64,000 nucleotides of DNA from Symmachiella dynata (GTDB lineage: Bacteria; Planctomycetota; Planctomycetia; Planctomycetales; Planctomycetaceae): assembly GCF_007747995.1 (NCBI RefSeq), contig NZ_CP036276.1:2223001-2287000 (forward strand), written 5' to 3'. Made by a program: the position numbers and the translations under genes. Positions within the stretch are counted from its first letter, which is position 1. Each line of letters begins with the position of its first letter. Below the pieces are notes generated by a model. It had not been told where the DNA came from. It saw nothing but the letters and a program-made list of their open reading frames with translations, and did no database searches. Shown piece by piece: positions 8,301 through 17,764 of this stretch.

Positions 8301-8468
8301 CTCGCGCAGAGACGCCAAGACGCAGAGAGGTGTTTTGAAGGCATCAGTTGTTGTGATTATTTGAATTGGTGACTCGCGGCTTGGTTGGAAATGGGAACTA
8401 TTGATTTTTTAATGCAGGGTTTAGCAGTTTCCTTTTTTCTTCTTGGCGGCTTCGCGTCTTTGCGCGAG
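8301..8468. repeat. Inverted repeat of the ctcgcgca-agacg family
   Basis: Arm ctcgcgcagagacgccaaga (8301-8320) is mirrored by tcttggcggcttcgcgtctt (starting 8441) with an eight-base insertion in one arm; the second arm runs to 8468. Related words recur at 55081-55110 and 56385-56410 with an inverted counterpart at 56189-56207, so this is a dispersed family. The whole gene-free stretch 8223-8650 holds nothing else recognisable. Confidence 0.6.
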
Positions 8469-8650
8469 TCTTTTTTCAGCGAGTCATCTCTCGTACGGCA
8501 TCGAAAGGTGCGTCGCGACGCATCCTACGCGGTGCACTCAGTGAATTGTTGTGGACCAGCGGGCAATAGTGTGGCATACTTCCGACAGGTCGATGTCTTT
8601 TTTCCGGCATTTCCTTCAATTCTACACCCGCTCATCACAAGGAACCGCTC

Positions 8651-9499
8651 ATGTTTGCACGTATTGCCAATGGTTGGGAGCTTGCCAAGGCCAGCCTGAA
8701 TGTGTTGAGGTTGGATAAGGAATTGATGCTGTTTCCCCTGATTAGCGGGTTTTGCTGTTTGCTGGTGCTGGCCAGTTTTGCGGTGCCGTTGTGGAATACC
8801 GAATACTTTCAAGTCGTGATGGATGACCAACAGGCGCCGCAAAATCCGCTGGCCTATGTCATCATGTTCGCGTTTTATTTCGTGAACTATTTTGTGATCA
8901 TTTTTTTCAACTCCGCACTCGTTGCCTGTGCGGTGCTGCGGTTTCAGGGGCAGAATCCGACGTTGTCCGACGGGCTGGGGGCGGCTTCGCGCCGGTTGCC
9001 GCAGATCTTGGGCTGGGCGTTGGTGGCCGCTTCGGTGGGGATGATCCTCAAGGTGATCGAATCGAAATCGGAACGCGTCGGGCAAATCGTGACCGGCTTG
9101 ATTGGGATGGCGTGGTCGATCACGACGTTTTTTGTGGTCCCGGTGTTGGTGGTGGAAAAGGCCGATCCAATGACGGCGTTTAAACGGTCCGCGTCGATCA
9201 TTCGTAAAACATGGGGCGAGGCGCTCTCGGCGAATTTTGGGATTGGCATCATCACGTTTCTGTGTTGTCTGCCTTGCTTTGCCGTCATTGCGCTGGGGGC
9301 CTATCTGATCAGCTCTGCCGGCGCCGTGGTGGGCGGAGTCGTGATTGGGATCGGGGTGTTGTCCTTGCTGTTGGTTTCGTTGATTTCGACGACGCTGGAT
9401 TCGATAGTCTTGGCGGCGCTGTATCTGTATGCCGCCGACGGCACCGTGCCGCAATACTTTGACGCCGGCATGCTTTCCGGTTCGTTTGCCCGCAAATAA
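8651..9499 (+). CDS. DUF6159 family integral membrane protein
   Basis: A 282-residue protein with an aagga ribosome site before the ATG. The N-terminus MFARIANGWELAKASLNVL, the LDKELMLFPLISG segment and the later pattern VLVVEKADPMTAFKRS match the DUF6159 family of bacterial membrane proteins. About six hydrophobic segments are visible (around residues 28-48, 70-95, 118-135, 150-172, 195-220 and 225-260), interrupted by a short cytoplasmic loop with KRSASIIRKTWGE. Function is unknown. It stands alone, with large gaps on both sides. Confidence 0.85.
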   Translation: MFARIANGWELAKASLNVLRLDKELMLFPLISGFCCLLVLASFAVPLWNTEYFQVVMDDQQAPQNPLAYVIMFAFYFVNYFVIIFFNSALVACAVLRFQGQNPTLSDGLGAASRRLPQILGWALVAASVGMILKVIESKSERVGQIVTGLIGMAWSITTFFVVPVLVVEKADPMTAFKRSASIIRKTWGEALSANFGIGIITFLCCLPCFAVIALGAYLISSAGAVVGGVVIGIGVLSLLLVSLISTTLDSIVLAALYLYAADGTVPQYFDAGMLSGSFARK

Positions 9500-9914
9500 C
9501 GGGTAACGGATTCTGCTCGGGTTCTGTCAAGTCTCACAGCGAGTTGGTGGGCGGGAATAACACTGGCTGTGTGGCAGTTGCCTTAAGTGTGGCTGTTTTG
9601 ACTGGTTGGATAGGGTATGGCATTGCAAGCAGTGCAATCCTCGCCTTCGCATGCCAGAACGCAAAACAAGCAGAAAAAAACTCAATGGCTCCATGAGTTT
9701 CCAGTGGGTGGTGGGGAGAAGTACACTGTTGTAATGGCAGGTGACTCACTAGCGGCTTGATCGTTCCGCGCCACAATGCAGAGGCACCGATTCCGCTAAA
9801 AACGCTCGAGAACCGTCTCTATCTGTGGCGACTACGATTTTGGCTAAGGCGTTTGCAAAAGATTTCTCTGGCTGACATTTAAAAATAGACATTCCACTAG
9901 AAGGACTCGCCTGC
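9500..9914. other. Gene-free intergenic stretch
   Basis: About 415 bases with no convincing reading frame, hairpin terminator or repeat. The only notable feature is the agaagga ribosome site just before the next start codon. Confidence 0.5.
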
Positions 9915-10859
9915 ATGTCATCAGCGCGCGTTCCTGGATCGCGCATAATGAAAACGGCATATCGTCCGAATGTAGATGTTGCTCGATTGCTTGCATCGGT
10001 GGCGATCGTGGTTTTTCATACTCCACAGGCGCCGATGAAGACGCTGACAATTAGTGGGCTTGCGTATTTCATCCTTTTGCTTTCGTTTTTTCCAGGTGAA
10101 AATCGTGCCAAGCCTCTGGACTTAAAAAAGAGGGCAACGCGATTGCTCGTTCCCTGGCTTGTGTGGTGCCTATTCTATGGAGTGGTGCGGCTTGCCAGCG
10201 GACCACCGATTCATTTTCAGCTCAATTCGTTACTGATTGGCCCCACAATTCATCTTTGGTTCCTCCCCTTTGCGTTATTGGGATCCGTCATTTGCAGTTG
10301 CTATCTACGAGCGACAGCTCGACTGAGCGTTGGGGCGCAGTTTGCGTTACTGATCCCATGCGTACTGCTTTCTCAGGCGATGCTGTTCATTCCCGGCGGA
10401 AACTTTGTTGCTCCATTCGGGCAATGGCTTTACTCGTTTCCGCTCATTTTTTTGGGGTTAGGGATTGGGCTTGCTGAATCAATGACGGCGCGTGCCCATG
10501 GAATCGCAGTGGCGGTGGTTGTGCTGCTTTGTCTTTTCAGCTGGATTGTTGTTGGAGAAGTTTCACATTTCATCGGCGGCATTGCGGTCCTGTTGGCGTT
10601 ACCTTGGAAGCAGAAGGATTTACCGCGACTGCGGTGGCTTGCCGGGTTGAGTATGGGCATCTATTTGCTACACCCATTTTTCTTCCTTGTGGTTTACAAA
10701 TTCTATCCTGGGGCTGCCTGGTATGTGTTCTCGATAATTGGATTTTTGGGAGCCTTGGTCACATCCGCAGTGCTATCGTATTGGCCGCTGAGCAATTTTC
10801 TTTGCTTTGGCGTGCCGATACGTAGAATTCAGGACCGTGATGTGGTCACGAGTTCATAA
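9915..10859 (+). CDS. Acyltransferase 3-like integral membrane protein
   Basis: A 314-residue protein, start chosen at the ATG at 9915 because agaagga lies about nine bases upstream (an ATG at 9948 is possible). It begins NVDVARLLASVAIVVFHTPQ, which is the acyltransferase-3 pattern (R in the first helix, His35 in the VVFH motif). About nine or ten hydrophobic helices follow, with KKRATRLLVPWLVWCLFYG and a TIHLWFLPFALLG helix also typical of the family. Members transfer acetyl, succinyl or fatty acyl groups to surface sugars or peptides. It is shorter than most (usually 340-400) and has no neighbouring polysaccharide genes, so the substrate is unknown. Confidence 0.8.
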   Translation: MSSARVPGSRIMKTAYRPNVDVARLLASVAIVVFHTPQAPMKTLTISGLAYFILLLSFFPGENRAKPLDLKKRATRLLVPWLVWCLFYGVVRLASGPPIHFQLNSLLIGPTIHLWFLPFALLGSVICSCYLRATARLSVGAQFALLIPCVLLSQAMLFIPGGNFVAPFGQWLYSFPLIFLGLGIGLAESMTARAHGIAVAVVVLLCLFSWIVVGEVSHFIGGIAVLLALPWKQKDLPRLRWLAGLSMGIYLLHPFFFLVVYKFYPGAAWYVFSIIGFLGALVTSAVLSYWPLSNFLCFGVPIRRIQDRDVVTSS

Positions 10860-11077
10860 GAAACTTCCTGCAACGGCTTAAGCGTAGGCATTGGTTGGAT
10901 ATTCCCTGCACTGATTTGCACTTCGTGGTCAGTAAAATGAATCAGTGCTCCTGGTGGAGACTGCCATGTCGTTGACGCAACTGTAGGTGCGGCGTATTCT
11001 GGGGTGTTTGATATATCTCGGCCGCTCGAATACCTGGGTGGCGTTGCGAAGTTTTACTTGATTGAGGCCTTGTTCCT

Positions 11078-12160
11078 ATGCGTGTTCGTTCGACGATTGG
11101 CGAGTGTTTGTTGCTCGGTTTGGCGGTTTTCTTGACGGGATGTGGAACTGCTGAAGTTCCCGAACCGGTGGCCAAACGGATTATCATATTGACGAACGGC
11201 AACTCCCCCTACTGGGATGCGGCTGCTACGGGCGCGCGTGATGCGGCAGCGGAGTTGAAGGTCGAAGAGGCGGGTCTGACCGTCATGGTCGACCGCAACG
11301 ACTACGAAGTGGAAGGGCAGATCAACAAACTCAAACAGTACGCAAATTCGACCGACGTGGCTGCTGTGGGAATTTCCGTGACCGACGCAGAAAACGCAGC
11401 GATCGCAGATGAATTGCGCCACTTGCGCGAAAGCGGCATTCAGGTGGTCACAATCGATTCCGATGTCGATCGCGAAACCGCCCGCGATGCTCGCTTTGCT
11501 TATTTGGGAACCGACAATGTGCAGGGAGGCCGCGAATTGGGAGTGGCCGCCCAGGGCCTTTTGCCCAATGGTGGTGAGTATGCGACGTTCGTGGGCCTAA
11601 AGGGGGCCGCGAATGCGATCGAGCGTATCGACGGAGTTGCGGACGGCCTTGGCACTTCGATGATCTCGAAGGAAAACATGGGAGATGGCGGCAGCGCGGA
11701 TACGGCTAGAAAGAACGTGCGTGATGCGCTGGACCGCAATCCGAATTTGAATCTGTTGGTCGGCATCTGGTCCTACAACACGCCGGCGATTGTCGATATC
11801 GTGAAGGAACTGGGGATCCGCGACAAAGTCAAAATCGTGGGCTTTGATGCGGAGCCACCGGCGATTGAAGCCATGGCCGATGGCATGGTGGATGTGATGG
11901 TCGTGCAAAATCCATATCAGATGGGCTATCAAGGGGTTAAATTACTCAAGGCGATGGTCGAAGAGGATCAGGCAACGATCGACGAAATTGTGCCTGGCCA
12001 CGGGGGCCGAGATGGCGATTTATGTCGCACCGGGTTAAAGGTTGTTGTGCCGGATGGGACGACGTCGCTGAAGCGCGAGATGTTCGACCCCAACACAGAA
12101 TTCCTTACGCTGAGTGAATTTCGCGCCTGGTTGCGTGAGCATGGGTTGAGTGGTTCATGA
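11078..12160 (+). CDS. Sugar ABC transporter substrate-binding lipoprotein (RbsB-like)
   Basis: A 360-residue protein with a lipoprotein signal: hydrophobic core LLLGLAVFLTGC gives an LTGC lipobox with Cys22. The mature part is a type I periplasmic-binding fold (Peripla_BP_4): RIIILTNGNSPYWDAAATGA, VDRNDYEVEGQINKLKQY, and AYLGTDNVQGGRELG are family positions for sugar-binding proteins. VGFDAEPPAIEAMADGMVD and VVQNPYQMGYQGVKLL are the C-terminal marks. It should capture a sugar outside the inner membrane and deliver it to the permease encoded 54 bases downstream. The sugar is not identifiable. Confidence 0.92.
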   Translation: MRVRSTIGECLLLGLAVFLTGCGTAEVPEPVAKRIIILTNGNSPYWDAAATGARDAAAELKVEEAGLTVMVDRNDYEVEGQINKLKQYANSTDVAAVGISVTDAENAAIADELRHLRESGIQVVTIDSDVDRETARDARFAYLGTDNVQGGRELGVAAQGLLPNGGEYATFVGLKGAANAIERIDGVADGLGTSMISKENMGDGGSADTARKNVRDALDRNPNLNLLVGIWSYNTPAIVDIVKELGIRDKVKIVGFDAEPPAIEAMADGMVDVMVVQNPYQMGYQGVKLLKAMVEEDQATIDEIVPGHGGRDGDLCRTGLKVVVPDGTTSLKREMFDPNTEFLTLSEFRAWLREHGLSGS

Positions 12161-12214
12161 ACCAACGGCGTGTTGTCACTCCTCCCGTCCAACCTCTCAC
12201 ACAGAAGCGTTTTC

Positions 12215-13450
12215 ATGTCCCGCAATGATTCGAATTCCAGCAATTTCGCGCGCTGGCTGCAGCGGTATGGGAATGAGCTGGGGTTGCTGTTCGCCATATT
12301 GGTGGTCGTTGGGATCACTGCCGGCATGGACGATTCCTACAGGCAAAAGCCCAGCCAGAATGCGGCGGAGATCTTGCGGCAAGCGTCGCTGCTGGGGATC
12401 TTTGCATTAGGCGCTGCTACGGTGATCATCGCGGGAGGGATTGATCTTTCCAGCGGATCGGTGATCGCCTTCAGTGGGGCGATCTGCACCTCGATTATGA
12501 TTGCCCTGGCACCGGTCGACGATGCCGGCAATCTGCAGACGCGAGACTTGGGCGCGGGGATTTTATGCGCAGCCGTTGTGGGAACACTGCTGGTGGCGGT
12601 GTTGATCGGCAGTTTCCATGCGTGGTTGATTACGGTGATCGGGCTGCCGCCGTTCATCGCGACATTGGCTTCGCTCGTCGGTCTGCGGTCGTTGGCGCGG
12701 GTCTTGGTGCAGGACGTAACCGCCGCTGTTACAACGCAAGGCCGCAATACGCAAATCTATGTCAACGACGCGTCCTTCCGCAGTTGGGGGAGCCGCTGGT
12801 GGATTCCGCTGGTGATCTTTCTGGTACTGAGCGGATTGATGTGGATTTTGATGAGCAAAACGGTCATCGGTCGGCATTTGTATGCGCTGGGCGGGAATGA
12901 AGAGGCGGCCAAGTTGAGCGGGATCCGTACCGATCGCTTGAAGTGGCTGGCGTATTGCGTGGGAACAGTGACCGCCGCGATCGCGGGGATTTTGTACAGC
13001 AGCTACGTCGGCATGTCGAACCCGGCGACGCAGGGAATGGGCTATGAGTTGAACGCGATTGCCGCAGCCGTGGTGGGAGGTTGTTCGTTGTCCGGTGGCA
13101 TCGGCACGATCCCCGGCGTCATGCTCGGCGCTCTGTTTTTGCGGGTGGTGATCGACTCCGTGGCGAAGACCGTGAAGACGAATCCCGATGAGTTTCAGGG
13201 TTTGATTGTCGGTGCATTGGTGGTGTTGGCGGTAGCGTTCAACGAATTGCGCGACGCGGGCGCTTTAAAGAAACAATTTTTCCCCGGCGGATTGGGCGTG
13301 GTGAATATTTTCATCCTCTCGCTGCTGGGTGGCGTGATCACAGCGGTGATGTCGAGTGACCATAAGCTTGTGATCGGCGGCAGCACGGCGGTGGTGATCT
13401 TGGGGGTGTTGGCATTCAAAAAGTTTTTGGAGATGCGGTCGCGGAATTAA
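12215..13450 (+). CDS. Sugar ABC transporter permease (RbsC/XylH-like)
   Basis: A 411-residue membrane protein. I chose the ATG at 12215 (MSRNDSNSS); a GTG at 12170 would add 15 unconserved residues. About ten transmembrane helices are visible. Family motifs include GAATVIIAGGIDLSSGSVIA near residue 70, LPPFIATLASLVGLRSLARV near 140, LYALGGNEEAAKLSGIRT near 215, and GYELNAIAAAVVGGCSLSGG near 275, all characteristic of the BPD_transp_2 permeases of ribose-type importers. The C-terminus is extended by about 60 residues with two more helices. It is the second gene of the importer operon. Confidence 0.92.
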   Translation: MSRNDSNSSNFARWLQRYGNELGLLFAILVVVGITAGMDDSYRQKPSQNAAEILRQASLLGIFALGAATVIIAGGIDLSSGSVIAFSGAICTSIMIALAPVDDAGNLQTRDLGAGILCAAVVGTLLVAVLIGSFHAWLITVIGLPPFIATLASLVGLRSLARVLVQDVTAAVTTQGRNTQIYVNDASFRSWGSRWWIPLVIFLVLSGLMWILMSKTVIGRHLYALGGNEEAAKLSGIRTDRLKWLAYCVGTVTAAIAGILYSSYVGMSNPATQGMGYELNAIAAAVVGGCSLSGGIGTIPGVMLGALFLRVVIDSVAKTVKTNPDEFQGLIVGALVVLAVAFNELRDAGALKKQFFPGGLGVVNIFILSLLGGVITAVMSSDHKLVIGGSTAVVILGVLAFKKFLEMRSRN

Positions 13451-13479
13451 ATGGTGGCTGCATATTAGGAATACGGCTG

Positions 13480-13508
13480 CCCGGGAGGGCGAAGCTCCTG
13501 CTGAGCCG
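13480..13508 (+). repeat. REP-like element, gggagggcgaagctcc family (copy 1)
   Basis: cgggagggcgaagctcctgc then tgagccg. The same string recurs at 22586-22615 and, inverted and slightly changed, at 13571-13600. It lies in the 192-bp gap between the importer permease and ATPase genes. Confidence 0.7.
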
Positions 13509-13570
13509 CATCGTTACGAAGGACTTTGTTTGGGGAATCGTCGGAGAAAATTTTATGTTCCGGTGGCGCG

Positions 13571-13600
13571 CGGCTCGGGCAGAGCCTCGCCCTCCCGGGA
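13571..13600 (-). repeat. REP-like element, gggagggcgaagctcc family (copy 2, inverted)
   Basis: The reverse complement reads cccgggagggcgaggctctg then cccgagccg, which matches copy 1 with a few changes, so the two can pair as an inverted repeat about 60 bases apart. Directly after it (13612-13649) the word atccgtg is repeated three times, running into the probable GTG start of the next gene. Confidence 0.65.
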
Positions 13601-13642
13601 CGTTGTTTTACCAATTCATCCGTGTTTTATCCGTGTTCATCC

Positions 13643-15172
13643 GTGGCTAAAAAAAATCCTAACAACGACGTGCCGGTGATTGAGATCGATTGCGTGACGC
13701 AGCGGTTTCCTGGTGTTGTGGCGTTGGATGGTGTGTCGTTGGCGATTTCTGCGGGGGAGACGCATGCGATTGTGGGCGAGAACGGCGCCGGCAAATCGAC
13801 GTTGATGAAGATCCTGGCGGGGATCAATTGCAATTATCAAGGAGAATTGCGGATCGCCGGGTGTGCGGTGCGGTTTGCCTCAACGCGGGATGCCGAAGCG
13901 GCTGGGGTGAGTATTATTCATCAGGAATTGAATCTGGTGGATGAATTGTCGGTAGCGGCGAATATCTTTTTGGGGCGCGAGTTACTGGCGGGGTGGGGAT
14001 TTCTGGATGACCGCGCCATGCACGACAAGGCGGGGGAGTTGTTGCGGACGTTGGGATGTGAAATTCCACCCGACACGCCGGTGGCGCGGTTACGGGTGGG
14101 GGATCAGCAGTTGGTCGAAATCGCCAAGGCGCTGCTGTTGGAAAACCGGATTCTGATCATGGACGAACCGACGTCGGCGCTGACCGGTGTTGAGACGGAG
14201 CGGTTGTTTCGCGTGATCGCCGATTTGAAACAACAAGGCGTGACAATCCTGTACATCTCGCACAAGATGGAAGAAGTGTTTCAATTGGCGGACCGCATTA
14301 CGGTGCTCCGTGATGGGCAGTGGATTGCGACCGTTGCTCCGGCGGAGACCAATGTGACCGCTGTGACCCATCTGATGGTGGGACGCGAAATCGATGCCGA
14401 GGCATTTGCCGCTGGCCGCGCGATTGGTGAAGAAGTCCTGCGCGTGGAGAATCTGCGTTTAGCGGTGGCAGGTTCAGTGAAACGTTGGCGGTTAGCTGAT
14501 ATCAGTTTTAAGTTGCATGCCGGTGAGATCCTGGGGATTGCCGGGTTGTTGGGCGCTGGGCGGACGGAGTTGTTGGAAGTGTTGTTCGGTATGGCGGAAG
14601 GGGAGACGGACGGCGAGATTTCTCTGTGCGGACGGAACGTGAACTTTTCGCATCCCCGCGAAGCACTGCAGGCGGGCATGGCGTTGGTGGCGGAGGATCG
14701 CAAACGGTTGGGGCTGTTTGAGAATGTGGACGTGGGAGCGAATATCACGTTGTCGAGCATGGAGAAATTAACCGCCGGTGGGTTCGTTTCCAGCCGCGCG
14801 GAACAGCATGCCGCGGAGGAGTCGATTGCGCAGTTGGGAATTCGGACTTCCGGTCCCGGGGCGGCGATTACGGAATTGAGTGGGGGGAATCAACAAAAAT
14901 GCATCATCGCGCGGTGGTTGCGGACGCAGCCTAAGGTGTTGTTGTTGGATGACCCGACGCGAGGAATTGATGTGGGGGCCAAGGCGGAGATTTACCGGTT
15001 GGCGGATGAACTTTGCCGACAAGGGATGGGGATCATAGTAACATCGAGCGAATTGCCGGAATTATTAACGCTGTGCGACCGGATCATGGTGCTCAGCGAC
15101 GGGCGTCTGACCGGTACGTTTTCCCGCGACGAGGCCACCGAGCAGAATTTGATGGAAGCGGCTACGCGGTAG
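13643..15172 (+). CDS. Sugar ABC transporter ATP-binding protein with two ATPase domains (RbsA/MglA-like)
   Basis: From the GTG at 13643 the protein is 509 residues, the normal size for RbsA/MglA; a longer frame from 13526 adds 39 residues of repeat-derived sequence. Domain 1 has Walker A VGENGAGKST, a degenerate signature LRVGDQQLVEIAKA and Walker B ILIMDEPTSAL. Domain 2 has the degenerate P-loop GLLGAGRTELLE, signature LSGGNQQKCIIARW and Walker B VLLLDDPTRGID. This asymmetry is normal in the family. It energises uptake of the same sugar as the two preceding genes, although palindromes separate it from the permease gene. Confidence 0.92.
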   Translation: MAKKNPNNDVPVIEIDCVTQRFPGVVALDGVSLAISAGETHAIVGENGAGKSTLMKILAGINCNYQGELRIAGCAVRFASTRDAEAAGVSIIHQELNLVDELSVAANIFLGRELLAGWGFLDDRAMHDKAGELLRTLGCEIPPDTPVARLRVGDQQLVEIAKALLLENRILIMDEPTSALTGVETERLFRVIADLKQQGVTILYISHKMEEVFQLADRITVLRDGQWIATVAPAETNVTAVTHLMVGREIDAEAFAAGRAIGEEVLRVENLRLAVAGSVKRWRLADISFKLHAGEILGIAGLLGAGRTELLEVLFGMAEGETDGEISLCGRNVNFSHPREALQAGMALVAEDRKRLGLFENVDVGANITLSSMEKLTAGGFVSSRAEQHAAEESIAQLGIRTSGPGAAITELSGGNQQKCIIARWLRTQPKVLLLDDPTRGIDVGAKAEIYRLADELCRQGMGIIVTSSELPELLTLCDRIMVLSDGRLTGTFSRDEATEQNLMEAATR

Positions 15173-15237
15173 CGGGCTTGAGTATTCTCGCTGAGGTGCA
15201 TTGCCGCTGAGGTGAGTCATTCGACATAATAGACAAC

Positions 15238-15585
15238 ATGAACGACTCGACGACATACATTGGCCGGACACAAGTTGGCATCCTCGCAGCGATTTGCTTG
15301 GCAATCGCCGGGGCGGTGTGGATCTATTCGCCGGAACGCGAAGCGTTGCTCGCAGCGTTTTTCCGGGTGGGGATCCTGATGACCGCTTTGTGGTTCGCGG
15401 TGCCGGCCAAGGGGGCTCAACTGGTGTGGGAAAAAATTCTCCCAATCGTCGCCGGTGGCTTGGTATTGATCGTGCTTGCCAAGCGGGTGATCATTGTGGC
15501 TTTACCGTTGGCGATCGCGGTGGGTGCGGCGGCTTATATGCTGCGTCCACGGACTAAAGAAAAACCGGGCGAACGCCGGCGGTAG
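15238..15585 (+). CDS. Small membrane protein of unknown function
   Basis: A 115-residue protein with three hydrophobic stretches (about residues 14-30, 44-60 and 70-98) and a basic C-terminus (RPRTKEKPGERRR). The ATG at 15238 is 66 bases after the importer ATPase gene on the same strand. I recognise no family. The membrane pattern and sensible codon use support a real gene, but the function is open. Confidence 0.6.
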   Translation: MNDSTTYIGRTQVGILAAICLAIAGAVWIYSPEREALLAAFFRVGILMTALWFAVPAKGAQLVWEKILPIVAGGLVLIVLAKRVIIVALPLAIAVGAAAYMLRPRTKEKPGERRR

Positions 15586-15615
15586 GTTTCCGGTTGATTG
15601 CGGGACTTCGATTGG

Positions 15616-16164
15616 TTATTCGAAGAATCCCGCCAAGGGTAAACAAAATCCCGGGAGGACAGTGCCGCCGTCGAGCGATTCCTCGTGGAGGACAGCCAGC
15701 GGTGCTGTTTGGGGACAGTAGACGGTTACGCATTGCTGAGCGGGATCGACGTCCCAAATCAATTGTCCACCCGCTGCAAGCCAGCGGTTTGCTTTTTCTT
15801 GTACGGCGGCGTCGCGATCTTGTGGGGAACGGACTTCGACCACCAAGTCGGGCGCACTGGGCCAATAGGCCTGTTCTGGTTCCGTGTCAGGCAGGTTTTT
15901 GACAGCAATAAAAGCGATGTCGGGGGCGAGGACCGTGTCGGGATTTTGTTGGATCAGAAATCCAGTTTCCGCGCCAAAGCAGCGTCCTAGCCGATTCTGT
16001 TCCACGTAAGCACCGATCAGCATCGACAGTCGAAACACCAACTCCCCATGTCTCCATCCGGCGGGCGACATCATGTGCAGTTCTCCCGAGATCAATTCAT
16101 AGCGCGTTGAATCGTCGCAGATACGGATTAACTCATCAGCTGTGACTGGTGTGGTTGTGGCCAT
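15616..16164 (-). CDS. Uma2 family (DUF820) putative endonuclease-fold protein
   Basis: A 182-residue protein with the Uma2 pattern: TADELIRICDDSTRYELISGELHMMSP (split by eye into YELISGEL and MSPAG), HGELVFRLS, LAPDIAFIAVK, and APDLVVEVRSPQDRD with the conserved Asp and Glu, then KANRWLAAGGQLIWDVDP. The fold is PD-(D/E)XK nuclease-like, and such genes are abundant in cyanobacteria and planctomycetes, mostly without known function. A ggtgg ribosome site precedes the ATG at 16164. It is convergent with the small membrane protein gene. Confidence 0.88.
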   Translation of the reverse strand: MATTTPVTADELIRICDDSTRYELISGELHMMSPAGWRHGELVFRLSMLIGAYVEQNRLGRCFGAETGFLIQQNPDTVLAPDIAFIAVKNLPDTEPEQAYWPSAPDLVVEVRSPQDRDAAVQEKANRWLAAGGQLIWDVDPAQQCVTVYCPQTAPLAVLHEESLDGGTVLPGFCLPLAGFFE

Positions 16165-16240
16165 TTTACCACCTTCTGTTTTGCGTGCGGGGGAAGTTCC
16201 TGCACTTGCATTGTACCAGATTGCCGACGCGTGTTGACGG

Positions 16241-17662
16241 TCAAATCCGAGCGGGCTTGCGGGTGCCGCTGCCTTTTTGTTTGGTGGCCGAATCGCCTAG
16301 TTCGTTGCGGGCGGCGTCGGCGAGTTTCTTCAGGCGGGCGACGACTTCGGGGTGTTGGTCTTTCACGTCGGTGGTTTCGCCAATGTCATTTGCCAGATCG
16401 TATAGCGCCATTTCCGTTTTGCCGACGGTATAACCGTTCGGTTGTCCGTCTTGGCCGGGGGTGCCGGTCAGGCTGCGGAATTCATGGGGGAAATGCAATT
16501 TCCATTGCCCGCTGCGGATTGCCTGCAGGTGTTTGCCCCAATAGTAATAATAGGCTTCGTGCGGCGTTTTGGCGTTCTTCTCGCCCGACATCAGGGGCCA
16601 AATGTCTTTGCCGTCGATCGGGTGCTCGGGGAGTTCTGTCTTCGTCAAACCGGCCAGCGTGGGCAGAATGTCGATTGTGGCGGCTACTTCATCGCAGACG
16701 GTCCCGGCGGGGATTTTTCCCGGCCAGCGCATGATGCACGGTTCGCGGACGCCCCCCTCCCAGGTGGTGCCTTTGCCTTCGCGAAGCGGTCCAGCGGAGC
16801 CGCCGTGATTTCCGTACGAAAGCCACGGTCCGTTGTCCGAGGTGAAGATGACCAATGTATTGTCATCCAGGCCGTTTTTGTTGATCGCTTCTAGAATTTG
16901 CCCCACCGACCAATCGATCTCAGAAATCACGTCGCCATACCGGCCTTGCGCTGTTTTGTCTTTGTATTTGTCCGATACAAACAACGGCACATGCGGCATT
17001 GAGTGGGGTACGTACAGAAAGAAGGGCCGGTCTTTGTTTTGATCGATGAATTGAACAGCGTGTTGGGTATACGCCGTTGTCAGTTGCGTTTGGTCTGGGT
17101 TCTGCTCAATCGTTTTTGTACCGGCGATTAACGGCAACGGTGGATAGTGAGCGCCAGCCGTTGGATGGTTGGGCCACATGTCATTGGAGTAGGGGAGTCC
17201 ATAGTAATCGTCGAAGCCGTGATTGGGCGGCAGGAATTGTTCGTGGTGGCCGAGATGCCATTTGCCGTAGATGGCTGTGGCATAGCCGCGTTGTTTGAGC
17301 AATTCGGGGATCAGCAGTTCATCATCGTGGATGCCGTGCTTGGTGCGGTGGCTGGGGGCGCCGAGCATGCCGATGCGATTGGGATAGCACCCGGTGAGCA
17401 GTGCGGCCCGCGATGCTCCGCAGACCGCTTGGGCGACATAAAAGTTCGTGAACCGCATGCCCTCAGCTGCCATGCGATCCAAGTGCGGCGTTTCAAATCC
17501 CTCAGCGCCGAAGCAACCAACATCGGCATAGCCTTGGTCGTCGGTGAAGATGATGACCACATTCGGCGGTCGCTGAGCCTCTTCAGCGCGGGCGCATACG
17601 GCCGTTGTGAACAAAACGGTGAGGGCACAGAAACCGCTCAGCAATGCGGGATGTCGAAGCAT
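16241..17662 (-). CDS. Secreted arylsulfatase-type sulfatase
   Basis: A 473-residue protein with a signal peptide (hydrophobic core [16 protein letters not shown], cleavage near residue 26). The metal site [16 protein letters not shown] carries the paired Asp near 41. The maturation motif is CGASR with Cys81, which a formylglycine-generating enzyme would convert; Ala replaces the more usual Pro. [13 protein letters not shown] near 150 and [16 protein letters not shown] near 270 complete the active site. Planctomycetes use such enzymes on sulfated polysaccharides; the substrate is not determinable. The C-terminus is a basic Lys/Gly/Arg tail. Confidence 0.93.
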   Translation of the reverse strand: MLRHPALLSGFCALTVLFTTAVCARAEEAQRPPNVVIIFTDDQGYADVGCFGAEGFETPHLDRMAAEGMRFTNFYVAQAVCGASRAALLTGCYPNRIGMLGAPSHRTKHGIHDDELLIPELLKQRGYATAIYGKWHLGHHEQFLPPNHGFDDYYGLPYSNDMWPNHPTAGAHYPPLPLIAGTKTIEQNPDQTQLTTAYTQHAVQFIDQNKDRPFFLYVPHSMPHVPLFVSDKYKDKTAQGRYGDVISEIDWSVGQILEAINKNGLDDNTLVIFTSDNGPWLSYGNHGGSAGPLREGKGTTWEGGVREPCIMRWPGKIPAGTVCDEVAATIDILPTLAGLTKTELPEHPIDGKDIWPLMSGEKNAKTPHEAYYYYWGKHLQAIRSGQWKLHFPHEFRSLTGTPGQDGQPNGYTVGKTEMALYDLANDIGETTDVKDQHPEVVARLKKLADAARNELGDSATKQKGSGTRKPARI

Positions 17663-17764
17663 GGCAAAACCTTTGGGGCGCGGGAATGGGTGTCGTTGTG
17701 TATACGATTCCCATTATGAGCAATTTCCCGCGCACCGCAAAGCAATCGACTGCCGCGATCGAAA

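Noticed and set aside
8525-9454. Minus-strand frame of 309 residues
   Set aside because: Antisense to the DUF6159 membrane protein; high His/Gln/Arg content typical of a shadow frame.
13526-13642. Longer N-terminus for the sugar importer ATPase
   Set aside because: The 39 residues are encoded by repeat elements, and the 509-residue form fits the family length.
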